Of a DNA stretch of 64,000 nucleotides, positions 30,243 to 40,778 are shown in pieces. The position numbers and the translations under genes are program-made. The notes below the pieces were generated by a model. That model made no database searches and was not told the origin of the DNA. It worked only from the letters and a program-made list of their open reading frames with translations. Position 1 is the first letter of the stretch, and each line of letters begins with the position of its first letter. This stretch comes from Methylobacillus caricis (GTDB taxonomy: Bacteria; Pseudomonadota; Gammaproteobacteria; Burkholderiales; Methylophilaceae): positions 372,001 through 436,000 of the forward strand of contig NZ_JAJAVD010000004.1 of NCBI RefSeq assembly GCF_020532705.1, written 5' to 3'.

Positions 30243-30914
30243 TCAAAACATGCGGTAAAGATTGAAAAGGCCTATCAGGCCGAACAATATCACCATCCCG
30301 CCGCTGATACGCCGCAACCATGGATTCTGTAACCAGGCTTTGAGCCGCACCGCCGCCATGCCCATTGCCAGCAATGTAGGCAGCGTGCCAAGGCCGAATG
30401 CAAGCATCAACAACCCGCCATTGACGGGATCTGCCATGGCAATCGCCGCCACCAGCACGCTATAAACCAGGCCGCAAGGCAGCCAGCCCCAAATTGAACC
30501 CAATACAACAGCCTGCGGCAAGGAACGCACCGGCAACCAGCGCTTGCTCAATGGCTGCAGCACCTTCCAAAGCCTGCCCCCCATGCGCTCCAAATAGACT
30601 ACGCCATGCCAGACTCCGGCCAGGTACAGCCCCAGAACAATCAACATGATATTGGCGAAGGCGTAGAGGATTCTCTCAACGGGTATCACGTGCTGCAGAA
30701 AGAAGCTGGAAGCGCCGAGTGCGCCCGCAAGCATGCCGGCCACGGTATAGCTGCCTATGCGCCCAAGGTTGTAGCCTAGGAGCAGTGACAATCTAGGTCT
30801 GCTCCCCGGCATGCTCATACTGACTGCACCGACAATACCCCCACACATCCCCGCACAATGACCACCGCCCAGCAAGCCCACCAGAAAGGCTGCAAACAGG
30901 CTTAACTCAGGCAT
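30243..30914 (-). CDS. TauE/SafE-like (UreH/DsbD-type) membrane protein
   Basis: A 223-residue protein with about six membrane helices. The N-terminal GLLGGGHCAGMCGGIVGA signature, with two cysteines, is typical of the cytochrome-biogenesis/DsbD-like branch usually annotated as sulfite exporter TauE/SafE. In other bacteria such genes often sit with cytochrome oxidase or copper genes, but none is adjacent here, so the role is open. The start overlaps the ampG 3' end by 8 bp. Confidence 0.82.
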   Translation of the reverse strand: MPELSLFAAFLVGLLGGGHCAGMCGGIVGAVSMSMPGSRPRLSLLLGYNLGRIGSYTVAGMLAGALGASSFFLQHVIPVERILYAFANIMLIVLGLYLAGVWHGVVYLERMGGRLWKVLQPLSKRWLPVRSLPQAVVLGSIWGWLPCGLVYSVLVAAIAMADPVNGGLLMLAFGLGTLPTLLAMGMAAVRLKAWLQNPWLRRISGGMVILFGLIGLFNLYRMF

Positions 30915-32142
30915 TGCGTTCCCAGCCTCGGAAGCGCCTGATCATGAGCAAGCCAGGAATAGCCAGCACTGTGCACAGGATAAAGAAGCTAGACCAGCCC
31001 ATCTGCCCCACCATCCATCCAGTCGGCGTAGACAAGATGACGCGTGGCACCCCCATCAGGCTGGAAAGCAACGCATACTGGGTAGCAGTGAAGCGGCGAT
31101 CCGTCATTGCTCCCATAAAACCGACAAAAGCCGCTGTGCCCAAGCCGCCAGTAAAGTTTTCCACAGCGATCACGCCCGTGAGCATGGGCAGGTTGTATCC
31201 GACATTGGCCAGAAGGACAAAACCGAAAGTAGACGCCATCTGCAGAAAGCCGAATATCCATAGCGAACGATAGAGGCCAATGCGCAGGATCCAGATGCCG
31301 CCCAGCGTGCCCCCAATCAAGGTAGCCCAAAAACCGAACAGCTTGGCGATAGCCCCTATCTCGCTCTTGCTGAACCCAATATCCAGATAAAACGGCACAT
31401 TGATGGCTGAAGCCAGGGTGTCACCTAGCTTGTAGAGCAAGATGAAAGCAAGAATGGAAATTGCCTCCGGCCGCTGGAAAAATTCGATAAATGGTTCGAT
31501 CACGGCCTGTTGCAAGGTACGGGGACTGCCTGCTACTTCACGCGGCTCAGGCGAAAACAGGGTCACCAGGATAGCGAGCCCCATGAACAATGCCATCAAC
31601 TGGTACATCTGCGGAAATGAAAACAGGTCTGCGAGTATCAGACCACCGCCGCCAGCAAGCAGCATACCGACGCGGTAACCATTGACGAACATGGCAGCCC
31701 CCAGCCCTAACTCCTGGTCCGTCAGGCTTTCCCGTCGGTAGGCATCTACCACGATATCCTGCGAGGCTGAGAAAAATGTCACCAATAGTGCCGCCAGTGC
31801 AACCCCCCATAGGTTACTCGCAGGATCGCTGATGCTGAGACAAAGCAATGCCAGGGCCAGCGCTCCCTGGCACAAGGCCAGCCAGCCGCGGCGGCGGCCA
31901 AGCAAAGGCAGGGTATATCGGTCAAACAACGGAGCCCAAAGGAATTTTAGGGTATAAGGCAAGCCTATAAGGGCTGCCGCCCCTATCATGGTGAGGTCGG
32001 CCCCCGAGTCCTTAAGCCAGGCCTGCAAGGTAGACCCAGTCAGCAACAAGGGCAAGCCCGAAGAAAACCCCATCATCAGGGCAACCAGCATACGGCCACT
32101 TACTACAGCCATCAGGGTTTGCACCCAGCCCTGCTTAATCAT
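30907..32142 (-). CDS. ampG: AmpG-family muropeptide MFS transporter
   Basis: A 411-residue major facilitator with about twelve membrane helices. The first helices carry MGFSSGLPLLLTGSTLQAWL and LPYTLKFLWAPLFDR, characteristic of AmpG, which imports GlcNAc-anhydroMurNAc peptides from the periplasm for recycling. It lacks the longer C-terminus of E. coli AmpG. The mpl gene later in the window encodes another recycling enzyme. It starts 9 nt downstream of the xth stop, so it may be co-transcribed with xth. Confidence 0.9.
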   Translation of the reverse strand: MIKQGWVQTLMAVVSGRMLVALMMGFSSGLPLLLTGSTLQAWLKDSGADLTMIGAAALIGLPYTLKFLWAPLFDRYTLPLLGRRRGWLALCQGALALALLCLSISDPASNLWGVALAALLVTFFSASQDIVVDAYRRESLTDQELGLGAAMFVNGYRVGMLLAGGGGLILADLFSFPQMYQLMALFMGLAILVTLFSPEPREVAGSPRTLQQAVIEPFIEFFQRPEAISILAFILLYKLGDTLASAINVPFYLDIGFSKSEIGAIAKLFGFWATLIGGTLGGIWILRIGLYRSLWIFGFLQMASTFGFVLLANVGYNLPMLTGVIAVENFTGGLGTAAFVGFMGAMTDRRFTATQYALLSSLMGVPRVILSTPTGWMVGQMGWSSFFILCTVLAIPGLLMIRRFRGWERNA

Positions 32143-32151
32143 TTATACATC

Positions 32152-32934
32152 CTAGAGTGTAGATTGGTAATCCACGGTCAATGGGGCATGATCGCTGAAA
32201 CGCTCATCCTTGTAGATAGTGGCAGCTACCGCATGCGAGGCAAAGCCTGGAGTGGCAATCTGGTAGTCGATGCGCCAGCCCACGTTCTTGGCCCATGCCT
32301 GGCCACGATTGCTCCACCAAGTGTAACAGGCATCCGTGGTATCAGGATGCAGCAAACGATACACGTCCACCCAGCCCACACGGCCGAACAGGTCAGTCAT
32401 CCAGGCGCGCTCTTCAGGCAGGAAGCCGGAGTTCTTGCGGTTGCCCTTGTAATTCTTGAGGTCAGCCTCTTGGTGGGCAATATTCCAGTCGCCACAGATA
32501 ACGACTTCACGCCCTTCACGGATCAACGACTCCAGATGAGGCATAAACCTTTCCATGACACTGAACTTGAATGCCTGGCGCTCTTCACCGCTGGAGCCTG
32601 ATGGCAGGTAAAGCGACACTACGCTGAGATTGCCAAACCGCGCTTCCAGATAGCGGCCTTCACCGTCGATATCGGGAATACCCAGGCCCACAACCACCGC
32701 ATCCGCCTTTTGCCGTGAATAAATTCCCACACCGCTGTAGCCTTTTTTCTCGGCGTAATGAAAATAGCCATAATACCGTTCAGGCTGCAGCATCTCGGCT
32801 GTCATATCGGCTTCCTGTGCCTTCAGCTCCTGCATGCAGACAATATCTGCCTCTTGTTTCTGCAACCAGGGATAAAACCCCTTATTCGCCGCGGAGCGGA
32901 TACCATTCAGATTCACGGATATAATACGCAACAC
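32152..32934 (-). CDS. xth: Exodeoxyribonuclease III / AP endonuclease
   Basis: A 260-residue EEP-fold nuclease. Catalytic residues are visible: VNLNGIRSA, MQELKAQE, GDWNIAHQEADLKN, WRIDYQIAT and the terminal SDHAPLTVDY. It cleaves at abasic sites and trims 3' ends in base excision repair. The frame begins GTG-TTG; GTG at 32934 is preferred because AAAGG lies 5 nt upstream. It is divergent from pyrE, with only 21 bp between the start codons. Confidence 0.92.
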   Translation of the reverse strand: MLRIISVNLNGIRSAANKGFYPWLQKQEADIVCMQELKAQEADMTAEMLQPERYYGYFHYAEKKGYSGVGIYSRQKADAVVVGLGIPDIDGEGRYLEARFGNLSVVSLYLPSGSSGEERQAFKFSVMERFMPHLESLIREGREVVICGDWNIAHQEADLKNYKGNRKNSGFLPEERAWMTDLFGRVGWVDVYRLLHPDTTDACYTWWSNRGQAWAKNVGWRIDYQIATPGFASHAVAATIYKDERFSDHAPLTVDYQSTL

Positions 32935-32955
32935 ATTAACCTTTCTTTTCTCGCC

Positions 32956-33594
32956 ATGTCAGATTCCACGCAAGATTTTATCCAATTCGCCGTCCAAAAG
33001 CAGGTATTACGTTTTGGCGAGTTCAAAACCAAGGCTGGCCGCCTCAGCCCATACTTCTTCAATGCGGGCCTGTTCAACGATGGCGAAAGCCTGATGAAGC
33101 TAGGGGAATTCTACGCCGCCGCCATTATCCGCTCCGGCGTACAGTTTGACATGCTGTTTGGCCCCGCCTACAAAGGCATTACCTTGGCAGCCAGCATCGT
33201 GATTGCCTTGGCCAGGCAGGGTCACAATATTCCATTCGCATTCAACCGCAAGGAAGCCAAGGACCACGGCGAGGGTGGCACCATCGTCGGCGCGCCGCTT
33301 CAAGGCCGGGTGCTCATCGTAGATGATGTCGTTTCAGCAGGCACCTCGGTACGGGAGTCTGTCAACATCATCAAGGCCAGCGGCGCCATTCCCTGCGGTG
33401 TAGCCATCGCTCTGGACAGACAGGAGCGCGGCCTGGGCGCACTTTCGGCAGTACAGGAAGTACAAGAACAGCACCAGTTACCCGTAGTCAGCATCGCTGA
33501 CCTGCGCGACCTCATCCAGTTTCTGGAAAACAGTCCCGAGCTGGCAGAGTTCAGGCAAGCCATCGCCGCTTATCGCAGCAGCTACGGCGTTTAA
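32956..33594 (+). CDS. pyrE: Orotate phosphoribosyltransferase
   Basis: A 212-residue type I phosphoribosyltransferase that makes OMP from orotate and PRPP in pyrimidine synthesis. The PRPP loop is VLIVDDVVSAGTSVRES, and the flexible-loop lysines lie in FNRKEAKDHGEGG. The frame is open upstream but overlaps xth; the true start is MSDSTQDFIQFA by family length. Its promoter must lie within the xth coding sequence or in the 21-bp gap. Confidence 0.95.
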   Translation: MSDSTQDFIQFAVQKQVLRFGEFKTKAGRLSPYFFNAGLFNDGESLMKLGEFYAAAIIRSGVQFDMLFGPAYKGITLAASIVIALARQGHNIPFAFNRKEAKDHGEGGTIVGAPLQGRVLIVDDVVSAGTSVRESVNIIKASGAIPCGVAIALDRQERGLGALSAVQEVQEQHQLPVVSIADLRDLIQFLENSPELAEFRQAIAAYRSSYGV

Positions 33595-33615
33595 ACAGAC
33601 TCATATTCGGATGAG

Positions 33616-34128
33616 ATGGCTCTAGTCCAAAGCTTTGCACCGGCCGCAGATGCGAACTGCCGGGTGCTGATCCTGGGCTCAATGCCAGGCAGGCTCTCGC
33701 TGGCACAGCAACAGTATTACGCCCACCCGCAAAACCTGTTCTGGCCTTTCATGGGCGAGCTGTTTGGCGCGCTCCCCACCATGCCTTATCAACAAAGGCT
33801 GGCGCAATTGCACACTCATGGAATCGCGGTATGGGATGTATTGCAGGAATGTTTCCGCAGCAGCAGCCTGGACGGTGATATTGAAGAGGCAACAATCATC
33901 GCCAATGATTTCAATCTCTTTTTTGCAGCCTACCCCAATATTCGACACGTGTTTTTCAATGGAAGCAAGGCGGAACAGGCCTATCAGCGTTATGTCGCCA
34001 GAAACCAGTTCATACCCGTCCTACATTACCAAAAACTACCCTCAACCAGCCCAGCCAATGCCTCCATTCCCCGTGTAATCAAACTGGCACAATGGCAGGC
34101 AGTGCGGCGCGCAGTAGAGAGCCAATAA
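33616..34128 (+). CDS. Uracil-DNA glycosylase superfamily protein, DNA-deoxyinosine glycosylase type
   Basis: A 170-residue protein with LILGSMPGRLSLAQQQYYA followed by HPQNLFWPFMG, the signature of the hypoxanthine/deoxyinosine glycosylase branch of the Mug/TDG-like superfamily, and a C-terminal LPSTSPANAS motif. These enzymes remove deaminated bases and leave an abasic site. It lies 21 nt after pyrE and close to xth, whose product would process that site. The exact substrate is inferred from family. Confidence 0.85.
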   Translation: MALVQSFAPAADANCRVLILGSMPGRLSLAQQQYYAHPQNLFWPFMGELFGALPTMPYQQRLAQLHTHGIAVWDVLQECFRSSSLDGDIEEATIIANDFNLFFAAYPNIRHVFFNGSKAEQAYQRYVARNQFIPVLHYQKLPSTSPANASIPRVIKLAQWQAVRRAVESQ

Positions 34129-34209
34129 AACGGCTTGCAGCCTTGACCCGAGTTGGCGCAGAATCCCTAAAAAATTTCAATAAATCGCCTGACCGCTACG
34201 GGAGAAGTC

Positions 34210-34848
34210 ATGCATCGCTCGCCGCACCTATCAATCATTGTCTTTGCGCTCGCTATCAGCAGTAGCATGCTGCTATCCGCAGCCGAAAACAAACCAGCAG
34301 GCAAGATCATCAAGTGGGTAGATGAAAATGGCGTCACGCATTATGGCGATACAATTCCGCCACAATATGCTGGGAAACCCAGCACCAACATCAATTCGCG
34401 TGGCATGCCACAACGCGATCACGTGGATAAATCCGTAGGAAACGAGGTAAATACCAACAAGGAAACAGAGCAGAGCCGGCGTGATCGTACCTTGCAGTCC
34501 GTTTACTCGTCCGAACAGGAAATTGACCTTGCACGTGACCGCAACCTGCAAATGGATCAAGTGATGCTGGAAGGACTGGAGCAAAGAAAGCTAAGCGCCA
34601 GCAGCCGCCTGCAAAATCTGAAGCAATCGGCTGCCGACCTGGGAAAGCGCAACAAACCCATTCCCGAGGAGCTTAAAAAAGATATCAAGGATGTCAATCT
34701 GGAGATAGGCAAGATTGATGAGCAGATTGTGGAAAGAAAACAGCATATGGACGCCACCCGCCAGCGTTTCGACAATGACAGGAAGCGTTTTACCGAGCTA
34801 AAAACTGGCGTACCAGCCAGCGACAGCGCCGGCCAGCAACGCCAGTAA
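34210..34848 (+). CDS. DUF4124 domain protein
   Basis: A 212-residue exported protein: a signal peptide (about 1-25), a DUF4124 segment (KIIKWVDENGVTHYGDTIPP, about 32-60), then a long charged coiled-coil-prone region. DUF4124 proteins are envelope proteins of unknown function that are common in proteobacteria. The ATG has GGGAGAAG 3-10 nt upstream. A TTGACC hexamer at 34143 could be a -35 box, but no good -10 box follows at normal spacing. It is convergent with gatB. Confidence 0.84.
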   Translation: MHRSPHLSIIVFALAISSSMLLSAAENKPAGKIIKWVDENGVTHYGDTIPPQYAGKPSTNINSRGMPQRDHVDKSVGNEVNTNKETEQSRRDRTLQSVYSSEQEIDLARDRNLQMDQVMLEGLEQRKLSASSRLQNLKQSAADLGKRNKPIPEELKKDIKDVNLEIGKIDEQIVERKQHMDATRQRFDNDRKRFTELKTGVPASDSAGQQRQ

Positions 34849-34855
34849 AGATTCA

Positions 34856-36289
34856 CTAGCCAGCCAGCTTGCGCTTGAGTATCTCGTTGACCTGGGCTGG
34901 GTTGGCCTTGCCCTTGGAAGCTTTCATGGTCTGGCCTACCAGGGCATTGAAAGCTTTCTCCTTGCCCGCCTTGAACTCCTCAACCATTGCAGGATTAGCT
35001 GCGAGCACTTCATCTACGATAGCCTCAATCGCCCCGCTGTCGGTCACCTGCTTCAGGCCTTGCTTGTCGATAATCTCGTCAGCACTGCCTTCCCCTGACC
35101 ACATGGCCTCAAACACTTCCTTGGCAATCTTGCTGGAGATGGTATTGTCGGCAATACGCTTGAGCAAGCCAGCAAGCAATTCAGGTGAAACTGGCGAGTT
35201 GGCAATATCCTTGTCCTCCTCGTTCAGCTTGGCACTGACACCGCCCATCACCCAGTTGGCAGCCAGCTTGGCTTCTCCGCCGAAGGCTTCCAGAGTTGTG
35301 GTGAAGTAATTGGCCACATTGCGTGAAGCTGTCAGTGCGGCGGCATCATAAGCAGACAATCCATATGCCTGCTCAAAGCGCAATTTCATGGCAGTTGGCA
35401 GCTCCGGCATTTCGCTCCTGATCGACTCAATGTCCTCTGCTGAAATTGCCAGCGGCAACAAGTCAGGGTCAGGGAAGTAACGGTAATCATTGGCCTCCTC
35501 CTTGCTGCGCATGGCACGGGTCTCGCCCGTATCCGGATTGAACAGCACCGTAGCCTGTTCTATCTTGCCGCCGTCTTCCAGTGTTTCTATCTGCCAGCGG
35601 GTTTCATACTCGATGGCCTGTTGCATGAAGCGAAAGGAGTTGAGATTCTTGATCTCACGCCGCGTACCCAGCTTCTCGTCACCCTTGCGGCGCACAGACA
35701 CATTGACATCGCAGCGGAAACTGCCTTCCTGCATATTACCGTCACAGATATTGATCCATTGCACCAGTTCATGCAGCTTGCGGGCGTAGGCCACAGCCTC
35801 TGCCGCAGAGCGCATATCTGGCTCGGTCACGATTTCCAGTAGCGGCGTACCGGCACGATTCAAGTCTATGCCTGACTGGCCAGGGCTGGCGCCATGCACA
35901 GACTTGCCGGCATCCTCTTCAAGATGGGCACGAGTAATGCGTATGGTTTTTTCCTGCTCTCCCACCTGTATAGTCAGCGAGCCCTTGCCCACCACCGGCA
36001 GCTCATACTGACTGATCTGGTAGCCCTTGGGCAGGTCAGGATAAAAATAATTCTTGCGGGCAAACACCGATAGTGGGGCAATTTCAGCATCCACCGCCAA
36101 ACCAAAGCGGATAGCACAGCGCACTGCTTCCTTGTTCAGCACCGGCAAGACGCCTGGCAGGGCGATATCGACCACGTTGGCCTGGGTATTGGGCTCAGAG
36201 CCAAAGGCGATGCTGCTGCCAGAGAAAATCTTGGATTTAGTGTTGAGCTGGGTATGGGTTTCCAGCCCGATGACGACTTCCCATTCCAT
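34856..36289 (-). CDS. gatB: Asp-tRNA(Asn)/Glu-tRNA(Gln) amidotransferase subunit B
   Basis: A 477-residue protein with the N-terminal kinase-like catalytic domain ([33 protein letters not shown]) and a C-terminal GatB/YqeY tRNA-binding domain. It phosphorylates and then amidates mischarged Glu-tRNA(Gln) and/or Asp-tRNA(Asn), with ammonia supplied by GatA. It overlaps the gatA stop by one base (TAATG). Confidence 0.97.
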   Translation of the reverse strand: MEWEVVIGLETHTQLNTKSKIFSGSSIAFGSEPNTQANVVDIALPGVLPVLNKEAVRCAIRFGLAVDAEIAPLSVFARKNYFYPDLPKGYQISQYELPVVGKGSLTIQVGEQEKTIRITRAHLEEDAGKSVHGASPGQSGIDLNRAGTPLLEIVTEPDMRSAAEAVAYARKLHELVQWINICDGNMQEGSFRCDVNVSVRRKGDEKLGTRREIKNLNSFRFMQQAIEYETRWQIETLEDGGKIEQATVLFNPDTGETRAMRSKEEANDYRYFPDPDLLPLAISAEDIESIRSEMPELPTAMKLRFEQAYGLSAYDAAALTASRNVANYFTTTLEAFGGEAKLAANWVMGGVSAKLNEEDKDIANSPVSPELLAGLLKRIADNTISSKIAKEVFEAMWSGEGSADEIIDKQGLKQVTDSGAIEAIVDEVLAANPAMVEEFKAGKEKAFNALVGQTMKASKGKANPAQVNEILKRKLAG

Positions 36290-37758
36290 TATGCAATTCC
36301 TTCAGGCATGCGGGTATGCCAATCTGTAACCTGTTGATAGGCATGCCCGGCATTGAGCATGCGCGCCTCATCAAAATAATTGCCTATGACCTGCAGGCCC
36401 ACCGGCAACTCCTTGCCATCGTCAGCAGGGGCAAAACCGGCCGGGATACTCATGCCTGGCAAGCCAGCCAGATTGACTGCGATGGTATAGATATCCTGTA
36501 GGTACATGGCGACTGGATCATCGGCTTTTTCACCTGCCTTGAAAGCGGTAGAAGGCGCGGTAGGACCCAGGATGATGTCGCACTGCTCGAAGGCACGTTC
36601 AAAATCCTGTGCAATCAGGCGACGGATCTGCTGCGCCTTGAGGTAATAGGCATCATAGTAACCAGCGCTCAACACATAAGTACCGATCAGAATGCGGCGC
36701 TTCACTTCAGCACCAAAGCCTTCAGCACGGCTCTTGCAATACATATCCATCAAGTCGTCATACTCTGCGGCACGGTGGCCGAAACGCACGCCGTCATAAC
36801 GCGAGAGATTACTCGATGCCTCTGCAGGCGCCAGCACGTAATAGACTGGGATGGAAAGCATGGTGTTGGGCAGGCTGATATCCACGATTTCAGCGCCTAG
36901 CTTGCGATATTCGTCTATTGCTGCCTCAACCACCTTGGCAACCCCTGCCTCCAGGCCTTCGGCAAAATACTCTTTTGGCAAACCGACTCTTAGGCCAGCC
37001 AATGGCTTGCCCAGATCCCGAGTGTAGTCCTCTTTCTCACGGTTGAGGCTGGTAGAATCGCGCTCGTCAAAGCCAGTCATGACATTCATCATCAGCGCCA
37101 TGTCTTCACAGGACTTGGCCATGGGGCCCGCCTGGTCCAGGCTGGAGGCAAAAGCGATCATGCCATAGCGCGAAGCCAGCCCATAGGTTGGCTTCAGGCC
37201 AGACAAGCCACAGAGGGAAGCAGGTTGGCGGATGGAACCGCCGGTATCGGTGCCAGTGGCCGCCGCACAGAGGCGCGCTGCCACGGCGGCGGCGCTGCCG
37301 CCGGAGCTGCCGCCCGGCACGCGGCGGCGGTCCCACGGGTTCTGCACCTTGCCGTAATAAGAGGTCTCATTGGAAGAGCCCATCGCAAACTCATCCATAT
37401 TGGTCTTGCCAAGATTGACCGATCCCACGGCATTGAAGCGCTCGATAATGCCCGCATCATAAGGGGCAATGAAATTCTCGAGCATTTTGGAACCGCATGT
37501 GGTCTGCCAGCCCTTGGCACAGAAAATATCTTTCTGCGCGATAGGGATGCCCGTCAGGGCAGAAGCAGTGCCCTGCGCCAACATCTGGTCGGCTGCAGCT
37601 GCCTGGGCCAAGGTTTTCTCCTGGTCCAGCGAAATATAGGCATTGATCTCGGGGTTATGACGGTCTATGCGATTGAGATACTCCTGCGTTAGTTCAACGC
37701 TGGAAATATCCTTGCTGGCAAGCATGGCTGCCAGCTCTTTGAGGCTTTTATTTATCAT
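36289..37758 (-). CDS. gatA: Asp-tRNA(Asn)/Glu-tRNA(Gln) amidotransferase subunit A
   Basis: A 489-residue amidase-signature enzyme. The Ser-cisSer-Lys triad is visible as the lysine in PIAQKDIFC and the serines in [14 protein letters not shown] and [13 protein letters not shown]. It hydrolyses glutamine and channels ammonia to GatB. It begins 11 nt after gatC. Confidence 0.97.
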   Translation of the reverse strand: MINKSLKELAAMLASKDISSVELTQEYLNRIDRHNPEINAYISLDQEKTLAQAAAADQMLAQGTASALTGIPIAQKDIFCAKGWQTTCGSKMLENFIAPYDAGIIERFNAVGSVNLGKTNMDEFAMGSSNETSYYGKVQNPWDRRRVPGGSSGGSAAAVAARLCAAATGTDTGGSIRQPASLCGLSGLKPTYGLASRYGMIAFASSLDQAGPMAKSCEDMALMMNVMTGFDERDSTSLNREKEDYTRDLGKPLAGLRVGLPKEYFAEGLEAGVAKVVEAAIDEYRKLGAEIVDISLPNTMLSIPVYYVLAPAEASSNLSRYDGVRFGHRAAEYDDLMDMYCKSRAEGFGAEVKRRILIGTYVLSAGYYDAYYLKAQQIRRLIAQDFERAFEQCDIILGPTAPSTAFKAGEKADDPVAMYLQDIYTIAVNLAGLPGMSIPAGFAPADDGKELPVGLQVIGNYFDEARMLNAGHAYQQVTDWHTRMPEGIA

Positions 37759-37769
37759 GATCCAGGAAA

Positions 37770-38057
37770 CTATTCGATGACTTTGGGAACGAGGTAGAGG
37801 CCATTTTCCACTGCAGGGGCAATGGACTGCAGCAGCTCGCGCTGGTTGGACTCGGTCACTACATCCTCGCGCAGGCGCTGCGTCACATCCTGCGAATGCG
37901 ACATGGGGGCAATACCTGTGGTGTCTACAGCCTGCATTTGTTCGATCAGGCCGAGAATGCCGGAAAGCTTTTGCAGGGTCTGCTCGGCTTCAGCTTCGCT
38001 GACCGCAATGCGTGCCAGGTGCGCAATCCGTTTAACGTCGGTTGTACTCAGTGACAT
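37770..38057 (-). CDS. gatC: Asp-tRNA(Asn)/Glu-tRNA(Gln) amidotransferase subunit C
   Basis: A 95-residue small subunit that clamps GatA and GatB together. The N-terminal [19 protein letters not shown] and central [18 protein letters not shown] are typical. It is the first gene of gatCAB and is divergent from mreB, an arrangement common in betaproteobacteria. Confidence 0.95.
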   Translation of the reverse strand: MSLSTTDVKRIAHLARIAVSEAEAEQTLQKLSGILGLIEQMQAVDTTGIAPMSHSQDVTQRLREDVVTESNQRELLQSIAPAVENGLYLVPKVIE

Positions 38058-38096
38058 TTATCAATCCAAATCTTAAATTTCTATGAGATATCGGGT

Positions 38097-39221
<1,125 letters not shown>

Positions 39222-39243
39222 GCCTGGACATTATTGCTGCACT

Positions 39244-39272
39244 ACAGGCCATGTCACAATGGCCTGTTTTTT
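39244..39272 (+). terminator. Intrinsic terminator between mreB and mreC
   Basis: A perfect 9-bp stem (ACAGGCCAT / ATGGCCTGT) with a 6-nt loop is followed by TTTTTT. It lies 22 nt after the mreB stop, so most mreB transcripts should end here and fewer should read into mreCD. Confidence 0.9.
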
Positions 39273-39341
39273 ATCGGACGCACTTTTTCATCCGACCAAC
39301 CAATTCATAATGAAACAACCTCACAGCAGGGCATGCTTCTA

Positions 39342-40280
39342 ATGGCACGAGCCATAGAATCTCAACACCATACAGGCTTTTTCGTGCGCGGCCCCAGCGC
39401 CACGGCGAGGTTGTTCTTTTTTGCCGTACTTTCTCTGGTACTCATCGCCACCGATGCCAGATTGCATTACCTGGTGGAAGTACGCCAGGGCTTTATTGCC
39501 TTGTTGCACCCATTGCAGGTCATTGCAAATGCACCCCTCAGATTGATAGACGACTCCAGCCAATACCTGCACACCCAAACTACCGTGGTGAAGGAAAATA
39601 TCCAGCTCAAAACGCAAGCTCTGGAACATGCAGCCGAGCTGCAGCGTTTTCAGGCCCTGGAGGTGGAAAATGAACGCCTGCGCAGCCTTTTGGGAGCAGC
39701 ACTGATTTCAAGCCAGCCTGCACGACTGGCTGAAATCCTGCATATGGGCCGCGACCCGTTCTCTCATAAAATTGTGGTCAATCTGGGTTCTCGCCAGGGA
39801 GTTGTCGCAGGTCAGGCCGCTATTGATGAAACCGGTGTAGTCGGCCAGGTCACCCGCGTTTACCCATTCAGCAGTGAAGTCACACTGGTCACGGATAAAG
39901 AGCTGGCAGTGCCCGTACAAGTAGCGCGTAATGGATTGCGGGCCATTGCCTTTGGTAGCGGGCGAGATGCCACTATTGAGATGCCCTCCCTGCCCGCGAA
40001 CGTCGACATTCGCAAAGGTGACAAGCTCATCACTTCCGGCATAGATGGTATCTATCCTGCTGGATTGGCAGTCGCAGAGGTGGTAATGGTGGATACAACG
40101 CCTGACTCTCCTTTTGCCCATATCGTCTGCAAACCGCTGGCTGGCATAGAGAATCATCGGCAATTGCTAATTGTCAGTATCCCCAAGGCTGAACTGCCTG
40201 CCAGCACAAGCACCTTAAATACTTCAACATCCGAACGCAGCAAAAAGGTAGCTCCGACTAAACGTCATGCGAACAACTAG
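39342..40280 (+). CDS. mreC: Rod shape-determining protein MreC
   Basis: A bitopic protein of about 312 residues: a short cytoplasmic start, a membrane helix (about 20-40 from MARAIESQ), a coiled coil (about 75-110) and the periplasmic beta-barrel domain (ILHMGRDPFSHKIVVNLGS, GVVGQVTRVYPFSSEVTLVT). It links MreB to PBP2/RodA. I choose the ATG at 39342, which has AGGG at 10-nt spacing; ATG 39333 is the alternative. A 10-codon frame (39310-39342) ends in TAATG over this start. The 3' end overlaps mreD by 14 bp. Confidence 0.92.
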   Translation: MARAIESQHHTGFFVRGPSATARLFFFAVLSLVLIATDARLHYLVEVRQGFIALLHPLQVIANAPLRLIDDSSQYLHTQTTVVKENIQLKTQALEHAAELQRFQALEVENERLRSLLGAALISSQPARLAEILHMGRDPFSHKIVVNLGSRQGVVAGQAAIDETGVVGQVTRVYPFSSEVTLVTDKELAVPVQVARNGLRAIAFGSGRDATIEMPSLPANVDIRKGDKLITSGIDGIYPAGLAVAEVVMVDTTPDSPFAHIVCKPLAGIENHRQLLIVSIPKAELPASTSTLNTSTSERSKKVAPTKRHANN

Positions 40281-40746
40281 CCTGAAACCTGTATATTTCT
40301 CACTGCTTGCAGCACTGGTGCTGCAAATGCTGCCCTGGTCCGGCATTGCGCTGGTGATGCGCCCGGAATTCATTCTACTCACCCTGTTGTATTGGACCCT
40401 GCGCGCCCCACACCTCTGCAATATCGGCACGGCCTGGTTCGCGGGACTAGTAGTTGACCTGATCACCGGCGGCCTGTTTGGCCAATACGCTCTGGCATTT
40501 GCACTCACCGCATTTTTTGCCGTGACCTATCAACGTCGCCTGGCACTGTTCAATATCTGGCAGCAGGCTGGATATGTATTCCTGCTGCTGATCTTTACCC
40601 AGGTCACTGTATTGATCCTCAAGTTATTTTCTGGCGGCGAGGTTCCTGGGTGGGAATACTTCTTTCCGAGTATCAGCGGTATCCTGTTGTGGCAATTTGT
40701 CATTTTCTCGCGTATCAATATTGATGGCCGCACCAATCAGGCCTGA
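40267..40746 (+). CDS. mreD: Rod shape-determining protein MreD
   Basis: A 159-residue membrane protein with about five helices and the family motif GTAWFAGLVVDLITGGLFGQY. It works with MreC in the elongasome. It overlaps the end of mreC by 14 bp and is followed by the PBP2 gene after 32 nt. Confidence 0.93.
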   Translation: MRTTSLKPVYFSLLAALVLQMLPWSGIALVMRPEFILLTLLYWTLRAPHLCNIGTAWFAGLVVDLITGGLFGQYALAFALTAFFAVTYQRRLALFNIWQQAGYVFLLLIFTQVTVLILKLFSGGEVPGWEYFFPSISGILLWQFVIFSRINIDGRTNQA

Positions 40747-40778
40747 ACCTGGCATTTACACGAGATAGCCAGACAACA

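Noticed and set aside
30205-30245. Hairpin-like GCCCG/CGGGC sequence near the metW-TauE junction
   Set aside because: The T-tract is not adjacent to the stem, and the pairing is ambiguous.
32758-32955. N-terminal extension of pyrE
   Set aside because: It overlaps xth on the other strand and exceeds the usual PyrE length; MSDSTQDF is the family-like start.
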